Of a stretch of 64,000 nucleotides of DNA, positions 1-7,411 are shown piece after piece (positions within the stretch are counted from its first letter, which is position 1; the number at the start of each line of letters is the position of its first letter). Source of the stretch: Streptomyces albireticuli. GTDB lineage: Bacteria > Actinomycetota > Actinomycetes > Streptomycetales > Streptomycetaceae. The notes under the pieces are model-generated. The model was not told the DNA's origin. It saw only the letters and a list, made by a program, of their open reading frames with translations, and did not search any database. The translations under genes were made by a program, and so were the position numbers. The stretch lies in assembly GCF_002192455.1 (NCBI RefSeq), contig NZ_CP021744.1:4556001-4620000 (forward strand). The letters run 5' to 3'.

Positions 1-129
1 CCGTTCCTGTACCTGGTCGCGATCGCGGCGGGTGTGGCGGTCGCGGCCGGGTCGGTGGTCGCGCTCAAGTCCTTGCGCGGGCCGGTTTCCCGGCCGGGGA
101 ACGCGACGGCGGAGGCGGCTGATTCCTGA
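1..129 (+). CDS. C-terminal fragment of a membrane protein (possibly PTS fructose EIIC)
   Basis: The window opens inside a reading frame that ends at a TGA at 127-129; 42 residues remain. They contain one strongly hydrophobic segment (about residues 2-22, Leu/Val/Ala/Gly rich) followed by a positively charged, hydrophilic tail. This fits the last transmembrane helix and cytoplasmic end of a multi-pass inner-membrane protein. The pattern resembles the end of actinobacterial fructose PTS EIIABC proteins, but that is a weak inference because no catalytic motif is inside the window. A perfect hairpin follows 10 nt downstream, so this is the last gene of its transcript. Confidence 0.5.
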   Translation, partial: PFLYLVAIAAGVAVAAGSVVALKSLRGPVSRPGNATAEAADS

Positions 130-138
130 CGGGCCGAT

Positions 139-174
139 GGGGTGCCGTCCGGAGGCCTCGCCGGACGGCACCCC
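139..174. terminator. Bidirectional hairpin terminator
   Basis: A perfect 14-bp inverted repeat (arms 139-152 and 161-174, 8-nt loop) lies between two convergent genes. There is no U-tract, as is usual for Streptomyces terminators. It probably ends transcription from both sides. Confidence 0.75.
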
Positions 175-201
175 ACCACCAGCCCGTAGGACCTCCGGCC
201 C

Positions 202-636
202 TCAGTCGAGGCAGAACTCGTTGCCCTCGACGTCCTGCATGTTGAGGCACGACTCGTTCTCGCCATCGGCAAGCAGCAATTGCCCGCGTACCGCGCCGAG
301 CGGGATCAGCCGCGCGCACTCGGCCTCAAGCGCGGCGAGGCGCTCCTCACCCACCAGCCCGGTGCCGACCCGTACGTCGAGATGCAGCCGGTTCTTGACG
401 GCCTTGCCTTCGGGGACGCGCTGGAAGTACAGGCGCGGGCCCACACCCGTGGGATCGATGCAGACGAATGACGCGCCCTGACGCTCGGCGGGCAGCGTGC
501 GCTCGAATTCGTCCCAAGTGGCGAACCCCTCCGGTGGCGGCGGGACGACATACCCCAGCACCTCACACCAAAAACGAGCGACGCGCTCAGGATCCGCGCA
601 GTCGAAGGTCACTTGGAACTGCTTGACCGATGTCAT
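202..636 (-). CDS. VOC (glyoxalase-like) family protein
   Basis: 144 residues, the usual length for a single-domain vicinal-oxygen-chelate protein of the Glyoxalase_6-like type. The N-terminal half shows the family pattern D-(C)-A-D-P-x-R-x-A-x-F-W-x-x-V-L-G-Y (residues 12-30). The C-terminal half has LHLDV around His85 and ends in D-x-E-G-N-E-F-C. Members bind small molecules or detoxify; the substrate cannot be read from sequence. The final metal-site region has GNEF where many relatives have GHRF, so metal binding may be lost. It lies 25 nt downstream of the methyltransferase gene on the same strand and may be its last co-transcribed gene. Confidence 0.85.
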   Translation of the reverse strand: MTSVKQFQVTFDCADPERVARFWCEVLGYVVPPPPEGFATWDEFERTLPAERQGASFVCIDPTGVGPRLYFQRVPEGKAVKNRLHLDVRVGTGLVGEERLAALEAECARLIPLGAVRGQLLLADGENESCLNMQDVEGNEFCLD

Positions 637-661
637 CGGACCACCATAGTGGCGCGCGCGT

Positions 662-1867
662 TCAACGAGCCCCCTGATTTCCCATGGGATTCGAGATGCC
701 GTCCCGTCGGAGAACGGCCGCCGGCTCGTCCAGCCAGACGCTGCCGCGCCCTCCCTCCGTGACGGTCAGCCCGAACCGCTCGAACCCGGGCCGGCCCTTG
801 CCCTCCCACCACCGGTGGGCTTCCTCCAGCTCGTCCCAGAGGCGGCGCGGCCCGCTCTGACAGACCTTGGCCTGCTCATGCCCGTCGCGGAAGACAGCCA
901 CGGCCCAGGAAGTGTCCGAGAGCCCGTACAGCCACACAGCACGCCGGCCGTCCCGCTCGCGGTCGGCGACGTGGGTGACGCCAGGCATGAGCAGGCCTTT
1001 CACGAATCCAGCCGCGTCGGCCGTCCTCAGGGTGGTGACCGAGGTTTCGGCGCGGTCCATCGCGCCCGGTGGCACATACGCGGCGTGCGCCCGCCGTACG
1101 AGCCGTTGCGCACGCATCCGCATGAAGCCCACCGGCCGTGTGAACGGCCCGGACGCGCTGCGGCCGTCCTCGGAGACGACCAGCCGGACCGTGGCCTCGG
1201 CCGGACCGTAGTACGTACCCCAGGGGACGAGGATCACCCCGCCCGGTGTGGTCTGTGCGACCCATGCGAACGGGATGTCCCGCAGGCCGCACGTGGCGAT
1301 GACCCGGTCGTACGGCGCGCGCTCCGGGAAGCCCAGGAATCCGTCCCGGTGCAGGACGCGAACGGGCAGCCCCGCGCGCCGCAGGGCTTCCCGGCCGGAA
1401 TCCGCGACCGCTCTGTCCACCTCGACGGTGACCACGTTCCCCGCCCCGACCCGGTGCGCTAGCAGCCCCGCGTTCCACCCGGTGCCCGTGCCGATCTCCA
1501 GTACCCGTTGCCCCTCGTGGACGTCCAGATCCGTGAGCATGTCGAAGACCAGGCTCGGCATGGACGAGGAGGAGCTGAAAGACTGCCCGGGTTCGGTCCC
1601 GGCGTGGGCCCCGTCGTCCCACTGGGTGACGATGGGGACGTCGGACTCGGCGTACGTCCGCCAGACATCCGGCTCCCGGTCCCTGTCCACGGTCACGCTG
1701 CGACCGGTCGCCATATCGTGCGGCCACATGACGTCGGGCAGAAAACCGGCCCTGTCCACGGCCTCGAAGGCCGGGATCCACGAGGGCGTGAGCGAGCCGG
1801 ATCCGACCAGCTGCCGACGCAGCGCGTCCCGGCCACGTCCTGTTGTCCGCTCGGCCGGGGCGGTCAC
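662..1867 (-). CDS. RiPP-type protein-L-isoaspartyl O-methyltransferase homologue
   Basis: 401 residues from a GTG whose GTGA overlaps the stop of the upstream small gene, so translation is coupled. The Rossmann SAM-binding motif is VLEIGTGTGWNAG (122-134), preceded by a Ser run QSFSSSSSM (96-103) typical of PIMT substrate loops. The C-terminal extension (about 345-385) contains W-W, RFGLTVT and VWLDEP; from memory this RFG-TVT...WLD-P signature marks O-methyltransferases of graspetide, lanthipeptide, lasso and imiditide clusters and is absent from housekeeping PCM. These enzymes methylate an Asp side chain of a peptide, which then closes to aspartimide. No ATP-grasp, LanB/M or lasso cyclase gene lies nearby, so a PIMT-only (imiditide-like) system is plausible but unproven. 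Confidence 0.8.
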   Translation of the reverse strand: MTAPAERTTGRGRDALRRQLVGSGSLTPSWIPAFEAVDRAGFLPDVMWPHDMATGRSVTVDRDREPDVWRTYAESDVPIVTQWDDGAHAGTEPGQSFSSSSSMPSLVFDMLTDLDVHEGQRVLEIGTGTGWNAGLLAHRVGAGNVVTVEVDRAVADSGREALRRAGLPVRVLHRDGFLGFPERAPYDRVIATCGLRDIPFAWVAQTTPGGVILVPWGTYYGPAEATVRLVVSEDGRSASGPFTRPVGFMRMRAQRLVRRAHAAYVPPGAMDRAETSVTTLRTADAAGFVKGLLMPGVTHVADRERDGRRAVWLYGLSDTSWAVAVFRDGHEQAKVCQSGPRRLWDELEEAHRWWEGKGRPGFERFGLTVTEGGRGSVWLDEPAAVLRRDGISNPMGNQGAR

Positions 1868-2250
1868 TTCCCGTGTGTCCCGCCACCAGGGGGAGTCGAC
1901 CCGTCGGGGGTCGGCTCGTCGGTCGGCGTCCACGGCTGCCCGGGGAGCCCGTCCCCGTCGTCGTCGGGCCTGCCGTGACCGCCGCCCTGTGCGTATCGGG
2001 TGATCGGCTGGTGGCTCATCGCATGCTCCTCCGGGTGTCCGGCTCGCTCGGTGCCGGGGTGGGTTTCCTGCCGGTGCCGCTTCTCGCTCTCCACCGACGT
2101 GAAGGCGTCCTCCCAGCGTCCGTCCCGCACGGCGGTGACACGGGTGAGGGTGAGCCGGAAGCACTCCATGCAAGGTGTGCGTGTGTGCCTTTCGGCAGCT
2201 TCCGTGGGCGGCGCGCTGCCGTGGGATACGGGAACAACCCTTGTGTTCAT
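1864..2250 (-). CDS. Small protein or precursor peptide coupled to the methyltransferase
   Basis: The frame is open for 128 residues from ATG 2250. A second in-frame ATG at 2019 has a near-ideal Shine-Dalgarno (GGAGGAG, 6-nt spacer) and would give a 51-residue peptide (1864-2019). The upstream 77 residues look coding by GC3 and contain C-x2-C then H-x5-H, a possible small zinc-binding module. The last 51 residues are rich in Gly, Pro, Asp and Thr, with three Asp-Gly pairs (in DDDGDG and PDGS), the dipeptide most prone to aspartimide formation. The stop overlaps the methyltransferase start. Reading: the C-terminal part is a candidate PIMT substrate, made either alone or behind a folded leader. 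No family was recognised; the function is inferred from context. Confidence 0.55.
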   Translation of the reverse strand: MNTRVVPVSHGSAPPTEAAERHTRTPCMECFRLTLTRVTAVRDGRWEDAFTSVESEKRHRQETHPGTERAGHPEEHAMSHQPITRYAQGGGHGRPDDDGDGLPGQPWTPTDEPTPDGSTPPGGGTHGK

Positions 2251-2290
2251 GTGCCGAAAGTAGGGATGGTGGTGCTGCCTCCGCGTGCCG

Positions 2291-2307
2291 ATTGCGCACT
2301 ATTGCGC
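2291..2307. promoter_or_regulatory. ATTGCGC direct repeat upstream of the peptide/methyltransferase operon
   Basis: ATTGCGC occurs twice with 10-bp periodicity (2291-2297 and 2301-2307), 40-60 nt upstream of ATG 2250. The 9-mer TTGCGCGAC at 2302-2310 recurs at about 3995-4003 upstream of the XRE cassette. A shared operator for the neighbouring XRE regulator is a reasonable guess. Confidence 0.4.
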
Positions 2308-2335
2308 GACGGTCCGCGTGGTTGCCCGGGATTGC

Positions 2336-3178
2336 CTACGTGGAAGTCACTGCCGCCCTCGCCCGGGCGATCAAACGGTGTGCCTGGGCCCCACTCACAG
2401 CGGATCCGTTGAGCCGGTCCCACACTCGCCTGTACAGGGCGACGTCCTCATCGGATTCGAGGTGCAGCTCGGTGTTGACGGTCTCGACGACCACCCGACT
2501 GTCGTCGAAGATCCAGAAGCCGTGCTTCGGGGACAGCGCGAGTGGCGCTCCGAGCGGGATGACGCTGAGGTGCACGCGGTCGAGCCCGATCAGGCTCACA
2601 AGTCGATCGAGCTGTCCGGCCATGACCTCGCGTGGGCAGATCAGCGCGTGCAGGGCGCCCTCCCACACCATGACGTGGAAGGTTCGGCCGGGCTGGTACA
2701 GCACCTCTTGCCGCTGCATCCGTCCCCGCACCGCGGCGTCGGTGTCCCTCGGCGACTGCATCAACTCGGAGTTGTGCATGAGGAGATGCCGGGCATAGCC
2801 GGGGGTCTGGAAGAGGCCGGGAACGACCGTGGCCTCATATCCGCGTATCAGAGCGGTGCTGCGGTACTCGACGACGTACCGCTCCTGTACGCCACGGTGG
2901 CCGGAGGCGAGTTGGCGGCGCCATGAACGCTGCTGCGACTCCAGGCCGTTCAGCCGGGCCAGCAGGTCGCTTGCCTCGTCCGGGGCGTCGGCTTCCCGCG
3001 CCCACGCCTTCAGGTCCTCGGCGGTCGCGGTCTGCTTGCCGTGCTCCAGGCGGGAGACCTTGGACTGTTGCCAGCCGAGGCGGACAGCCAGGTCCTTTCC
3101 GTTGAGGCCGGCCTCGGTGCGCAGCTCGCGCAGCCGCGCACCGAGGGCTACCCGGCCTGCCTGGAAATCGGTGCTCAC
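2336..3178 (-). CDS. XRE-family regulator with DUF5753
   Basis: 280 residues. An N-terminal helix-turn-helix (about residues 12-66) has the recognition pattern LAVRLGWQQSKVSRLEHGKQ. The C-terminal two thirds is a DUF5753 domain with Y-x-x-T-x-x-I-R-x-Y-E, VPGLFQTPGYAR, and R-M-x-R-Q-E-V-L motifs. Proteins of this build (the WhiJ/AbaA type of Streptomyces) are DNA-binding regulators that usually work with a small DUF397 or DUF6879 partner. The GTG start overlaps the DUF6879 stop (GTGA), so the two are translationally coupled. It likely regulates its own cassette and perhaps the downstream peptide/methyltransferase operon. Confidence 0.9.
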   Translation of the reverse strand: MSTDFQAGRVALGARLRELRTEAGLNGKDLAVRLGWQQSKVSRLEHGKQTATAEDLKAWAREADAPDEASDLLARLNGLESQQRSWRRQLASGHRGVQERYVVEYRSTALIRGYEATVVPGLFQTPGYARHLLMHNSELMQSPRDTDAAVRGRMQRQEVLYQPGRTFHVMVWEGALHALICPREVMAGQLDRLVSLIGLDRVHLSVIPLGAPLALSPKHGFWIFDDSRVVVETVNTELHLESDEDVALYRRVWDRLNGSAVSGAQAHRLIARARAAVTST

Positions 3179-3711
3179 ACAGTCGAAGGTACCTGTGCCT
3201 GGAACTCGACTGTGGGGATTGCGTAGTGCCAGGCCTTGTCTCTGACCTGGCAGGCGTGGACGACCGTCGCGGCGTCCTCGAGAAGGTACACGCCGAGCGT
3301 CTCGTCCTGGTCGTCGATGACGAACTTCATGACGATGCGGGAGTCGAACAACCAGAAGTCGTAGTCCGGCAGCCCGAGGCGGCGGGCCTCGGCGCGGTAC
3401 ATGTTCCGGATGTCTTCGCCCGCCTCGACGTTTCCCAGGCCTGAGGCCAGCAGAAAGCGCTGCCCCTCGGTCGGTGGGTCATCCACGAGGCGGACCCGTT
3501 CGAATCGCTTCCCCTCGTCGGTCTGCCGCCTTACACCGGCGTGCCACGGGTGGTCCGGCTCGTAGCCCAGCGTCTCCCCGTGCTGGAACCGTTCCCATTT
3601 GGGGCTCACGCGATCGGAGGCGTACCCGCGCCGGGTCTCCAGGCGCCACGCCGTGTGCTCGAATTCTTCGAAGAGGTGTGCGGCCTCCTCGAAGGGGATC
3701 ATCTTCTCCAC
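3175..3711 (-). CDS. DUF6879 family protein
   Basis: 178 residues starting at GTG 3711, with GGAG from the end of the preceding gene serving as ribosome site. Family hallmarks visible: AWRLETRRGY near the N-terminus, GKRFERVRLVDDPPTEGQRF in the middle, then AGEDIR, LPDYDFWLFDS and RDKAWHYAIPTVEF. No catalytic motif or membrane segment is seen. These proteins sit between a small ORF and an XRE/DUF5753 gene in many Streptomyces loci and are thought to partner the regulator; the biochemical role is unknown. A paralogue lies at 38215-38727 in the same gene order. Confidence 0.85.
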   Translation of the reverse strand: MEKMIPFEEAAHLFEEFEHTAWRLETRRGYASDRVSPKWERFQHGETLGYEPDHPWHAGVRRQTDEGKRFERVRLVDDPPTEGQRFLLASGLGNVEAGEDIRNMYRAEARRLGLPDYDFWLFDSRIVMKFVIDDQDETLGVYLLEDAATVVHACQVRDKAWHYAIPTVEFQAQVPSTV

Positions 3712-3712
3712 G

Positions 3713-3916
3713 TCACTCCTTCGGCGCGAAGCGGGTCAGCAGCTCACGTGGGACGACGACGAACGTCTCGGAACGTTTGACGTCCCGGAGCTGATCGAGA
3801 TGCTGGGGGTCGGTGAGGAGGTCGCCTTGAACGACGATGTCACCCGTCTCCTCGATCTCGTACAGGGTCGGGCAGTTCCCGTTGTCGGACGTCGTGCCCA
3901 GGAACCTGAGAGCCAT
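3713..3916 (-). CDS. Small conserved protein of the XRE/DUF6879 cassette
   Basis: 67 residues from ATG 3916, preceded by GAAGGGA at 7-nt spacing; an upstream GTG at 3922 is too close to that site. The stop is one nucleotide before the DUF6879 start. The middle reads C-P-T-L-Y-E-I-E-E-T-G-D-I-V-V-Q-G, matching C-P-N-V-Y-R-T-T-T-G-S-F-V-V-Q-G in the small protein at 38022, so the two are paralogues. Predicted to be a small beta-rich cytosolic protein. Function unknown; the invariant order suggests it acts with DUF6879 and XRE. Confidence 0.75.
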   Translation of the reverse strand: MALRFLGTTSDNGNCPTLYEIEETGDIVVQGDLLTDPQHLDQLRDVKRSETFVVVPRELLTRFAPKE

Positions 3917-4267
3917 GACCACATCCCTTCGTGGTAGGTGCCGGGCTCACAGAATGCTGGTGGCCGCCGTGGTGCGTGACTTGTTTGCCGAATGTTGCGC
4001 GACTGCCCGAGTCGGTCGCTGATTGCGCGCAATCCGTGAGCTCCGGGATCCGGGCTCTCGGACCCGAGCGCTCTTTGTGAGGAACGGGTGGTGGATACCA
4101 CCCACCCACCCTCCCAACTGCCGCCTATACCATGGCGCGTTCACTTTGGGTGATCGGGTTGCAACGACCTGTCGCCGCGCTCTAGCGTTCGCAGCAACAA
4201 ACGACCCCGGTCGGTGCGCCAACACCGGGTCCGGGGTCTGACCACCGAGATCGCAGGAGCCGATCCC
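3917..4267. other. Divergent intergenic region
   Basis: 350 nt between two divergent genes, less GC-rich than its surroundings. It holds TTGCGCGAC (about 3995-4003), a perfect 14-bp palindrome (4021-4034) and the promoters of both flanking genes. No RNA gene was recognised. Confidence 0.6.
4021..4034. promoter_or_regulatory. Perfect palindrome GATTGCGCGCAATC
   Basis: A 14-bp perfect palindrome, about 105 nt upstream of the first gene of the XRE cassette. It shares its ATTGCGC half-site with the direct repeats at 2291-2307, which makes it a candidate operator for the cassette's XRE protein. Confidence 0.45.
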
Positions 4268-5323
4268 ATGGCTGACGCCGACTTTAGTGGTGCCTCGCGC
4301 GCCCCGCACCCCCATCCCGCCGCGACTTCCGGCTACGGCAAGCGATCCGTACCCGATCAAGCCACCCGCCGCCGGGACGACTTCGCCCATCTCCGCCCCC
4401 GTGAAGCCTCCATCGCCACCTACATCGACCGGCTTCCCGACGGGTCCTCCATGGACGCCAAGACCCTGGCCGCACAGCTTCCCGACTACGGGCAGGCCGC
4501 CTGCCTCACCGCACTGCGGCGCCTCTCGGAGGCCGGGCATCTGCGGCGGGTGACGGAGCGGATCAAGGGTGACGGCGGGAGCTGGAACTGGGTGACCCGG
4601 ACATATTTCTCCCGCGCCGCCAGGTGTGACGAATGGTGGGAGACGTTCCTGGCCGGAAACCTGCCGGGCGACACCGGCCCGCAGCCGGAGTGCGGCGGGA
4701 GGGGGCGGGGTGGGGTGGGCCCGGCAAGGGGCGTGACGCGTGATTTGCGGGCCGTACGGCGGGAAACCGGGCAACGTCGCGTAACGGGGCCCGTAAATCA
4801 TGCAGCCCCGGAGGGTCCACCCCGCCCCGCCCCCGACCCACCGCCACTCGCACCCCCGCGCACCCGAAGCCGCACCCGCGCCTACCTCCTCCTCGCCTCC
4901 GTAGGCCGCGCCGACCCCCGCATGACCCTCTCCGCCGCCGAATGCTCCGCCCTCGAAGAGCTCGCCACCCAGTGGCTGGAACTCGGCGCCGACGACGCCG
5001 ACGTCGTACGGGCCCTCACCGCCGGCCTCCCACCGGACGTGCACAGCCCCGGCGCCCTCGCCCGGCGGCGGCTCGTCGACAAGATGCCCCCGGAGCGGCC
5101 CCCGGCCGACGTGGCAGCCACGGCCCGCCCGCCCCTGCGCATCGTCGAATGCACCGTCTGCCGCGCGCCCGGCCGCCCCGAAGCCTTCCCCGGCGGCGTC
5201 TGCCGTCAGTGCCGGGGCGAGGCCGAGCCGGCGCCGTCGTCCGGCGTGCCCCCGGCCGGCGTCCCCGCCCGCATCGCCGCCATCCGGGCCGCCGTCCGGA
5301 CGTGCGGCCGGTCCGTCGACTGA
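4268..5323 (+). CDS. Helix-turn-helix protein with C-terminal Cys4 motif
   Basis: 351 residues from ATG 4268, with CAGGAG 8 nt upstream. Residues about 35-115 resemble a winged helix (regular helices, LPDGSSMDAKTLAAQLPDYG, then AALRRLSEAGHLRRV-type wing). A Pro/Arg-rich low-complexity linker covers about 130-215. A helical segment follows, and near residue 297 there is C-T-V-C then C-R-Q-C, spaced like a zinc ribbon. It resembles the helix-turn-helix/MarR-like proteins common in Streptomyces whose targets are unknown. It is monocistronic, with a terminator 11 nt downstream. Confidence 0.7.
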   Translation: MADADFSGASRAPHPHPAATSGYGKRSVPDQATRRRDDFAHLRPREASIATYIDRLPDGSSMDAKTLAAQLPDYGQAACLTALRRLSEAGHLRRVTERIKGDGGSWNWVTRTYFSRAARCDEWWETFLAGNLPGDTGPQPECGGRGRGGVGPARGVTRDLRAVRRETGQRRVTGPVNHAAPEGPPRPAPDPPPLAPPRTRSRTRAYLLLASVGRADPRMTLSAAECSALEELATQWLELGADDADVVRALTAGLPPDVHSPGALARRRLVDKMPPERPPADVAATARPPLRIVECTVCRAPGRPEAFPGGVCRQCRGEAEPAPSSGVPPAGVPARIAAIRAAVRTCGRSVD

Positions 5324-5333
5324 GCACGGCGAA

Positions 5334-5360
5334 AGGCCCTGGGGGCTCGCCCCAGGGCCT
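5334..5360. terminator. Hairpin terminator
   Basis: 11-bp perfect inverted repeat (5334-5344 and 5350-5360, 5-nt loop) between convergent genes; probably bidirectional. Confidence 0.75.
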
Positions 5361-5383
5361 CGTCATCGGGATGTCAGCCGTGT

Positions 5384-6064
5384 TCAGTGCCGCGGCCGGG
5401 CACCGCGGTCGACCAGCAGGTTGCTCGTCCGGACCGACTTGTCGATCGACGTGCTGTTGTCGGTCGCGGTGCTCTTGTCGACCGTGTGGCTGATCTCGGC
5501 GTCGGTGCTCTGCCCGCAGCGGTTGTGGTTGGCCTGCTGGACGTTGGACAGGTCCGCGCTGCCGCCCTTCCCGCCGTTGGCGGTGGCGCCCTGGTGCTGG
5601 GCACCGCTGCTCGCGCCGGAGCCGCCGCTGCCGGGCCCGCCGGTGCCGACGCCGCCCCTGCCGGGACCACCGGAGGCGGGACCGCTCGTACCGGAGCCGC
5701 CCGGGGCCGAGCTGCCCTCGTCGCCGAAGACGGGACCGCCGATGTTGCCGAAGCCGCCGCCGTTGTCGGCCGCGCCCGAACCACCCCTGGCGTTACCGCT
5801 GGTGGCGTTGCCGCCGGCCCCGTTGCCACCGGCCCCGGACCCGCCCGAGCCGTCGCCACCCACACCGATGCCCAGAAGATCCTGCGCCTGACGCACCACC
5901 GCGGTCCCGCCGGAGGCGTCCACCAGCGTGGCGTTGTACGGGTTGTTGCAGTAGATGTGCGTGGAACCCTCGCCCTGGCCCGCGGCCGAGGCGGTCCCGC
6001 ACCCGAACCCGAGAGCGGTAACGACCAGCGTGGCGGCGGCAGCGACCCTCTGAACGATGCTCAC
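5384..6064 (-). CDS. Secreted Gly/Ser-rich protein
   Basis: 226 residues. A Sec signal peptide (about 1-27, ending TASA-A) is followed by a short conserved stretch containing IYCNNPYNATLVD. A long Gly/Ser/Ala low-complexity region covers about 65-180. The C-terminal tail is polar and Thr/Asp/Ser-rich with one Cys (RCGQST). The two Cys could form one disulfide. The tail faintly recalls rodlin-type surface proteins, but no family can be assigned. Likely exported to the cell surface or medium. Confidence 0.7.
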   Translation of the reverse strand: MSIVQRVAAAATLVVTALGFGCGTASAAGQGEGSTHIYCNNPYNATLVDASGGTAVVRQAQDLLGIGVGGDGSGGSGAGGNGAGGNATSGNARGGSGAADNGGGFGNIGGPVFGDEGSSAPGGSGTSGPASGGPGRGGVGTGGPGSGGSGASSGAQHQGATANGGKGGSADLSNVQQANHNRCGQSTDAEISHTVDKSTATDNSTSIDKSVRTSNLLVDRGARPRH

Positions 6065-6234
6065 AGCATTCCTCCCAGTCGGCGCCGGTACCCGTATGAC
6101 CGGCGTACTTCCATGTCGAGTGAACTGCCGACCGTGTGAAAAGTGACGGGTTCGGACGGGTTAAAGGCGGTGCGCCGCGTTTACGGCATTGACCCGGGAG
6201 CGAAGGGCCGCGGAAGGGCGGGCCGATGGCCGGT

Positions 6235-6280
6235 GACAGTCTTGTGCCCCCGGGCAACTCCCCGGGGGCACAAGGCTGTC
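6235..6280. terminator. Long hairpin terminator
   Basis: 20-bp inverted repeat (6235-6254 and 6261-6280) with one non-canonical pair and a 6-nt loop. It lies directly after the stop of the small secreted protein gene, on its downstream side. Confidence 0.8.
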
Positions 6281-6293
6281 GCCGGTCCGCCGT

Positions 6294-6590
6294 TCACTTG
6301 GCCCGCAGCCACCACCAGTGGCCGTGCCGCTCGCACTTGTACTCGTGCCACTCGCCCTTTTGCTTACCGTGCTTGCCTGCCCCGTGGCAGCAGTCCTGGT
6401 TGTGGTAGTACTCGCCACGCGTTGTCCAACTCGCCCGTGTCAGCTGGTTGTCCGACGTGCCCCCAGGGCTGGCGGTCGCGCTCGGGGACGCCTCCGACGG
6501 AGTCGCGACGGCCGCCCCCGACGCTCCGGCCAGCAGCAGGCCCGCCGTGAGCGCCGCCGCCGGGACGAGGCGCGATGCCCTCGATTTCAT
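6294..6590 (-). CDS. Small secreted protein
   Basis: 98 residues from ATG 6590, with GAGAGG about 9 nt upstream. A signal peptide (about 1-29, Lys/Arg start, Leu/Ala core, AVA-T cleavage) is followed by a Ser/Thr/Pro linker and a mature part of about 50 residues. That part has HNQDCCHGAGKHGK, then EYKCERHGHWWW. The Cys and His content suggests disulfides or metal binding. No family recognised. It is monocistronic, with a strong terminator behind it. Confidence 0.65.
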   Translation of the reverse strand: MKSRASRLVPAAALTAGLLLAGASGAAVATPSEASPSATASPGGTSDNQLTRASWTTRGEYYHNQDCCHGAGKHGKQKGEWHEYKCERHGHWWWLRAK

Positions 6591-6937
6591 GGGGTTGCCT
6601 CTCTTCTCGGTACCTGCCCCGATGATGGGCCCGGCCCCGACTCCCGGGAACGGGCGTGTGGGAGCGGCGCCCCGAGGGTGTCCCGCGCGGGCGTGTCCGG
6701 GTTTCACGCGGCGTGACGGGCGGGGCGGGTCGTCAGGCGGCGGCTCGCACCCCCACCCGGGGCTCGGCCCGGGGGGAGCGCCTCCGTGCCCTGGCGGGCG
6801 CCGGTCCCTTCCGGCCACCCCCGCACCGCGCCGCTCGTACCGCTGTGTGATCAGCCGGATACTTTCTGTGGTGATTTGACGTCATCGTCGTACCCTCGCA
6901 TCATTCCACTAACACCTTAGTGAAACGAGTGTGCGAA
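6591..6937. other. Divergent intergenic region
   Basis: 347 nt between the secreted-protein gene and the gntR operon. The right end holds a candidate promoter (TTGACG at 6876-6881, 17-nt spacer, CATCAT at 6899-6904) and the operator-like repeat at 6907-6922. Nothing else was recognised. Confidence 0.5.
6907..6922. promoter_or_regulatory. Candidate GntR operator
   Basis: CACTAA-4 nt-TTAGTG is a perfect inverted repeat located where the transcription start is expected, 15 nt before the gntR start codon. This position suits autorepression by the YtrA-type GntR protein encoded next. Confidence 0.6.
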
Positions 6938-7411
6938 ATGATCGCATTCCGGATAGATCGGCGCAGTGGTGTAGCGACCTATCTCCAGCTCGTGCACCAG
7001 GTCAGGCAAGCCCTGCGCCTGGGTGCACTGGAGCCGGGCGACCGGCTCCCCACCGCCAGAGAGGTGGTGGCGGCCGTCGCGATCAACCCCAACACCGTGC
7101 TCCGCGCCTACCGGGAGCTGGAGCGCGAGGGGCTGGTCGAGCCACGGCCCGGACAGGGGACGTTCGTGCAGCGGTCGCTGTCCCGGGCCGCCGCCGGGGC
7201 CGACTCACCGCTGCGCGCGGAGGCCGTCGTCTGGGTGGCGCGCGCCCGCGCGGCCGGGCTGGAGCGGGAGGACATCGAGGCGCTCACCGAGGCCGCCCTC
7301 GACGCCACGTTCGCGGTCGCCCCCGCTGCCCCGGGGCCCGGTCCCGGGCCCACGCCATCGCCCGAACGGGCGACCCGCCGATCACCGCAGTCCATGGAGG
7401 AAGACACGTGA
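6938..7411 (+). CDS. GntR-family (YtrA-type) transcriptional regulator
   Basis: 157 residues from ATG 6938; a GTG at 6920 lies inside the operator repeat and is less likely. The winged helix (about residues 5-72) carries YLQLVHQVRQALRLGALEPG, LPTAREVVAAVAINPNTVLRAYREL and EGLVEPRPGQGTFV, the classical GntR pattern. The short C-terminal part (about 85-120) is helical, as in the YtrA subfamily, which controls ABC exporters encoded in the same operon. The stop overlaps the ATPase gene start (GTGA). Predicted repressor of 6938-9290. Confidence 0.9.
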   Translation: MIAFRIDRRSGVATYLQLVHQVRQALRLGALEPGDRLPTAREVVAAVAINPNTVLRAYRELEREGLVEPRPGQGTFVQRSLSRAAAGADSPLRAEAVVWVARARAAGLEREDIEALTEAALDATFAVAPAAPGPGPGPTPSPERATRRSPQSMEEDT

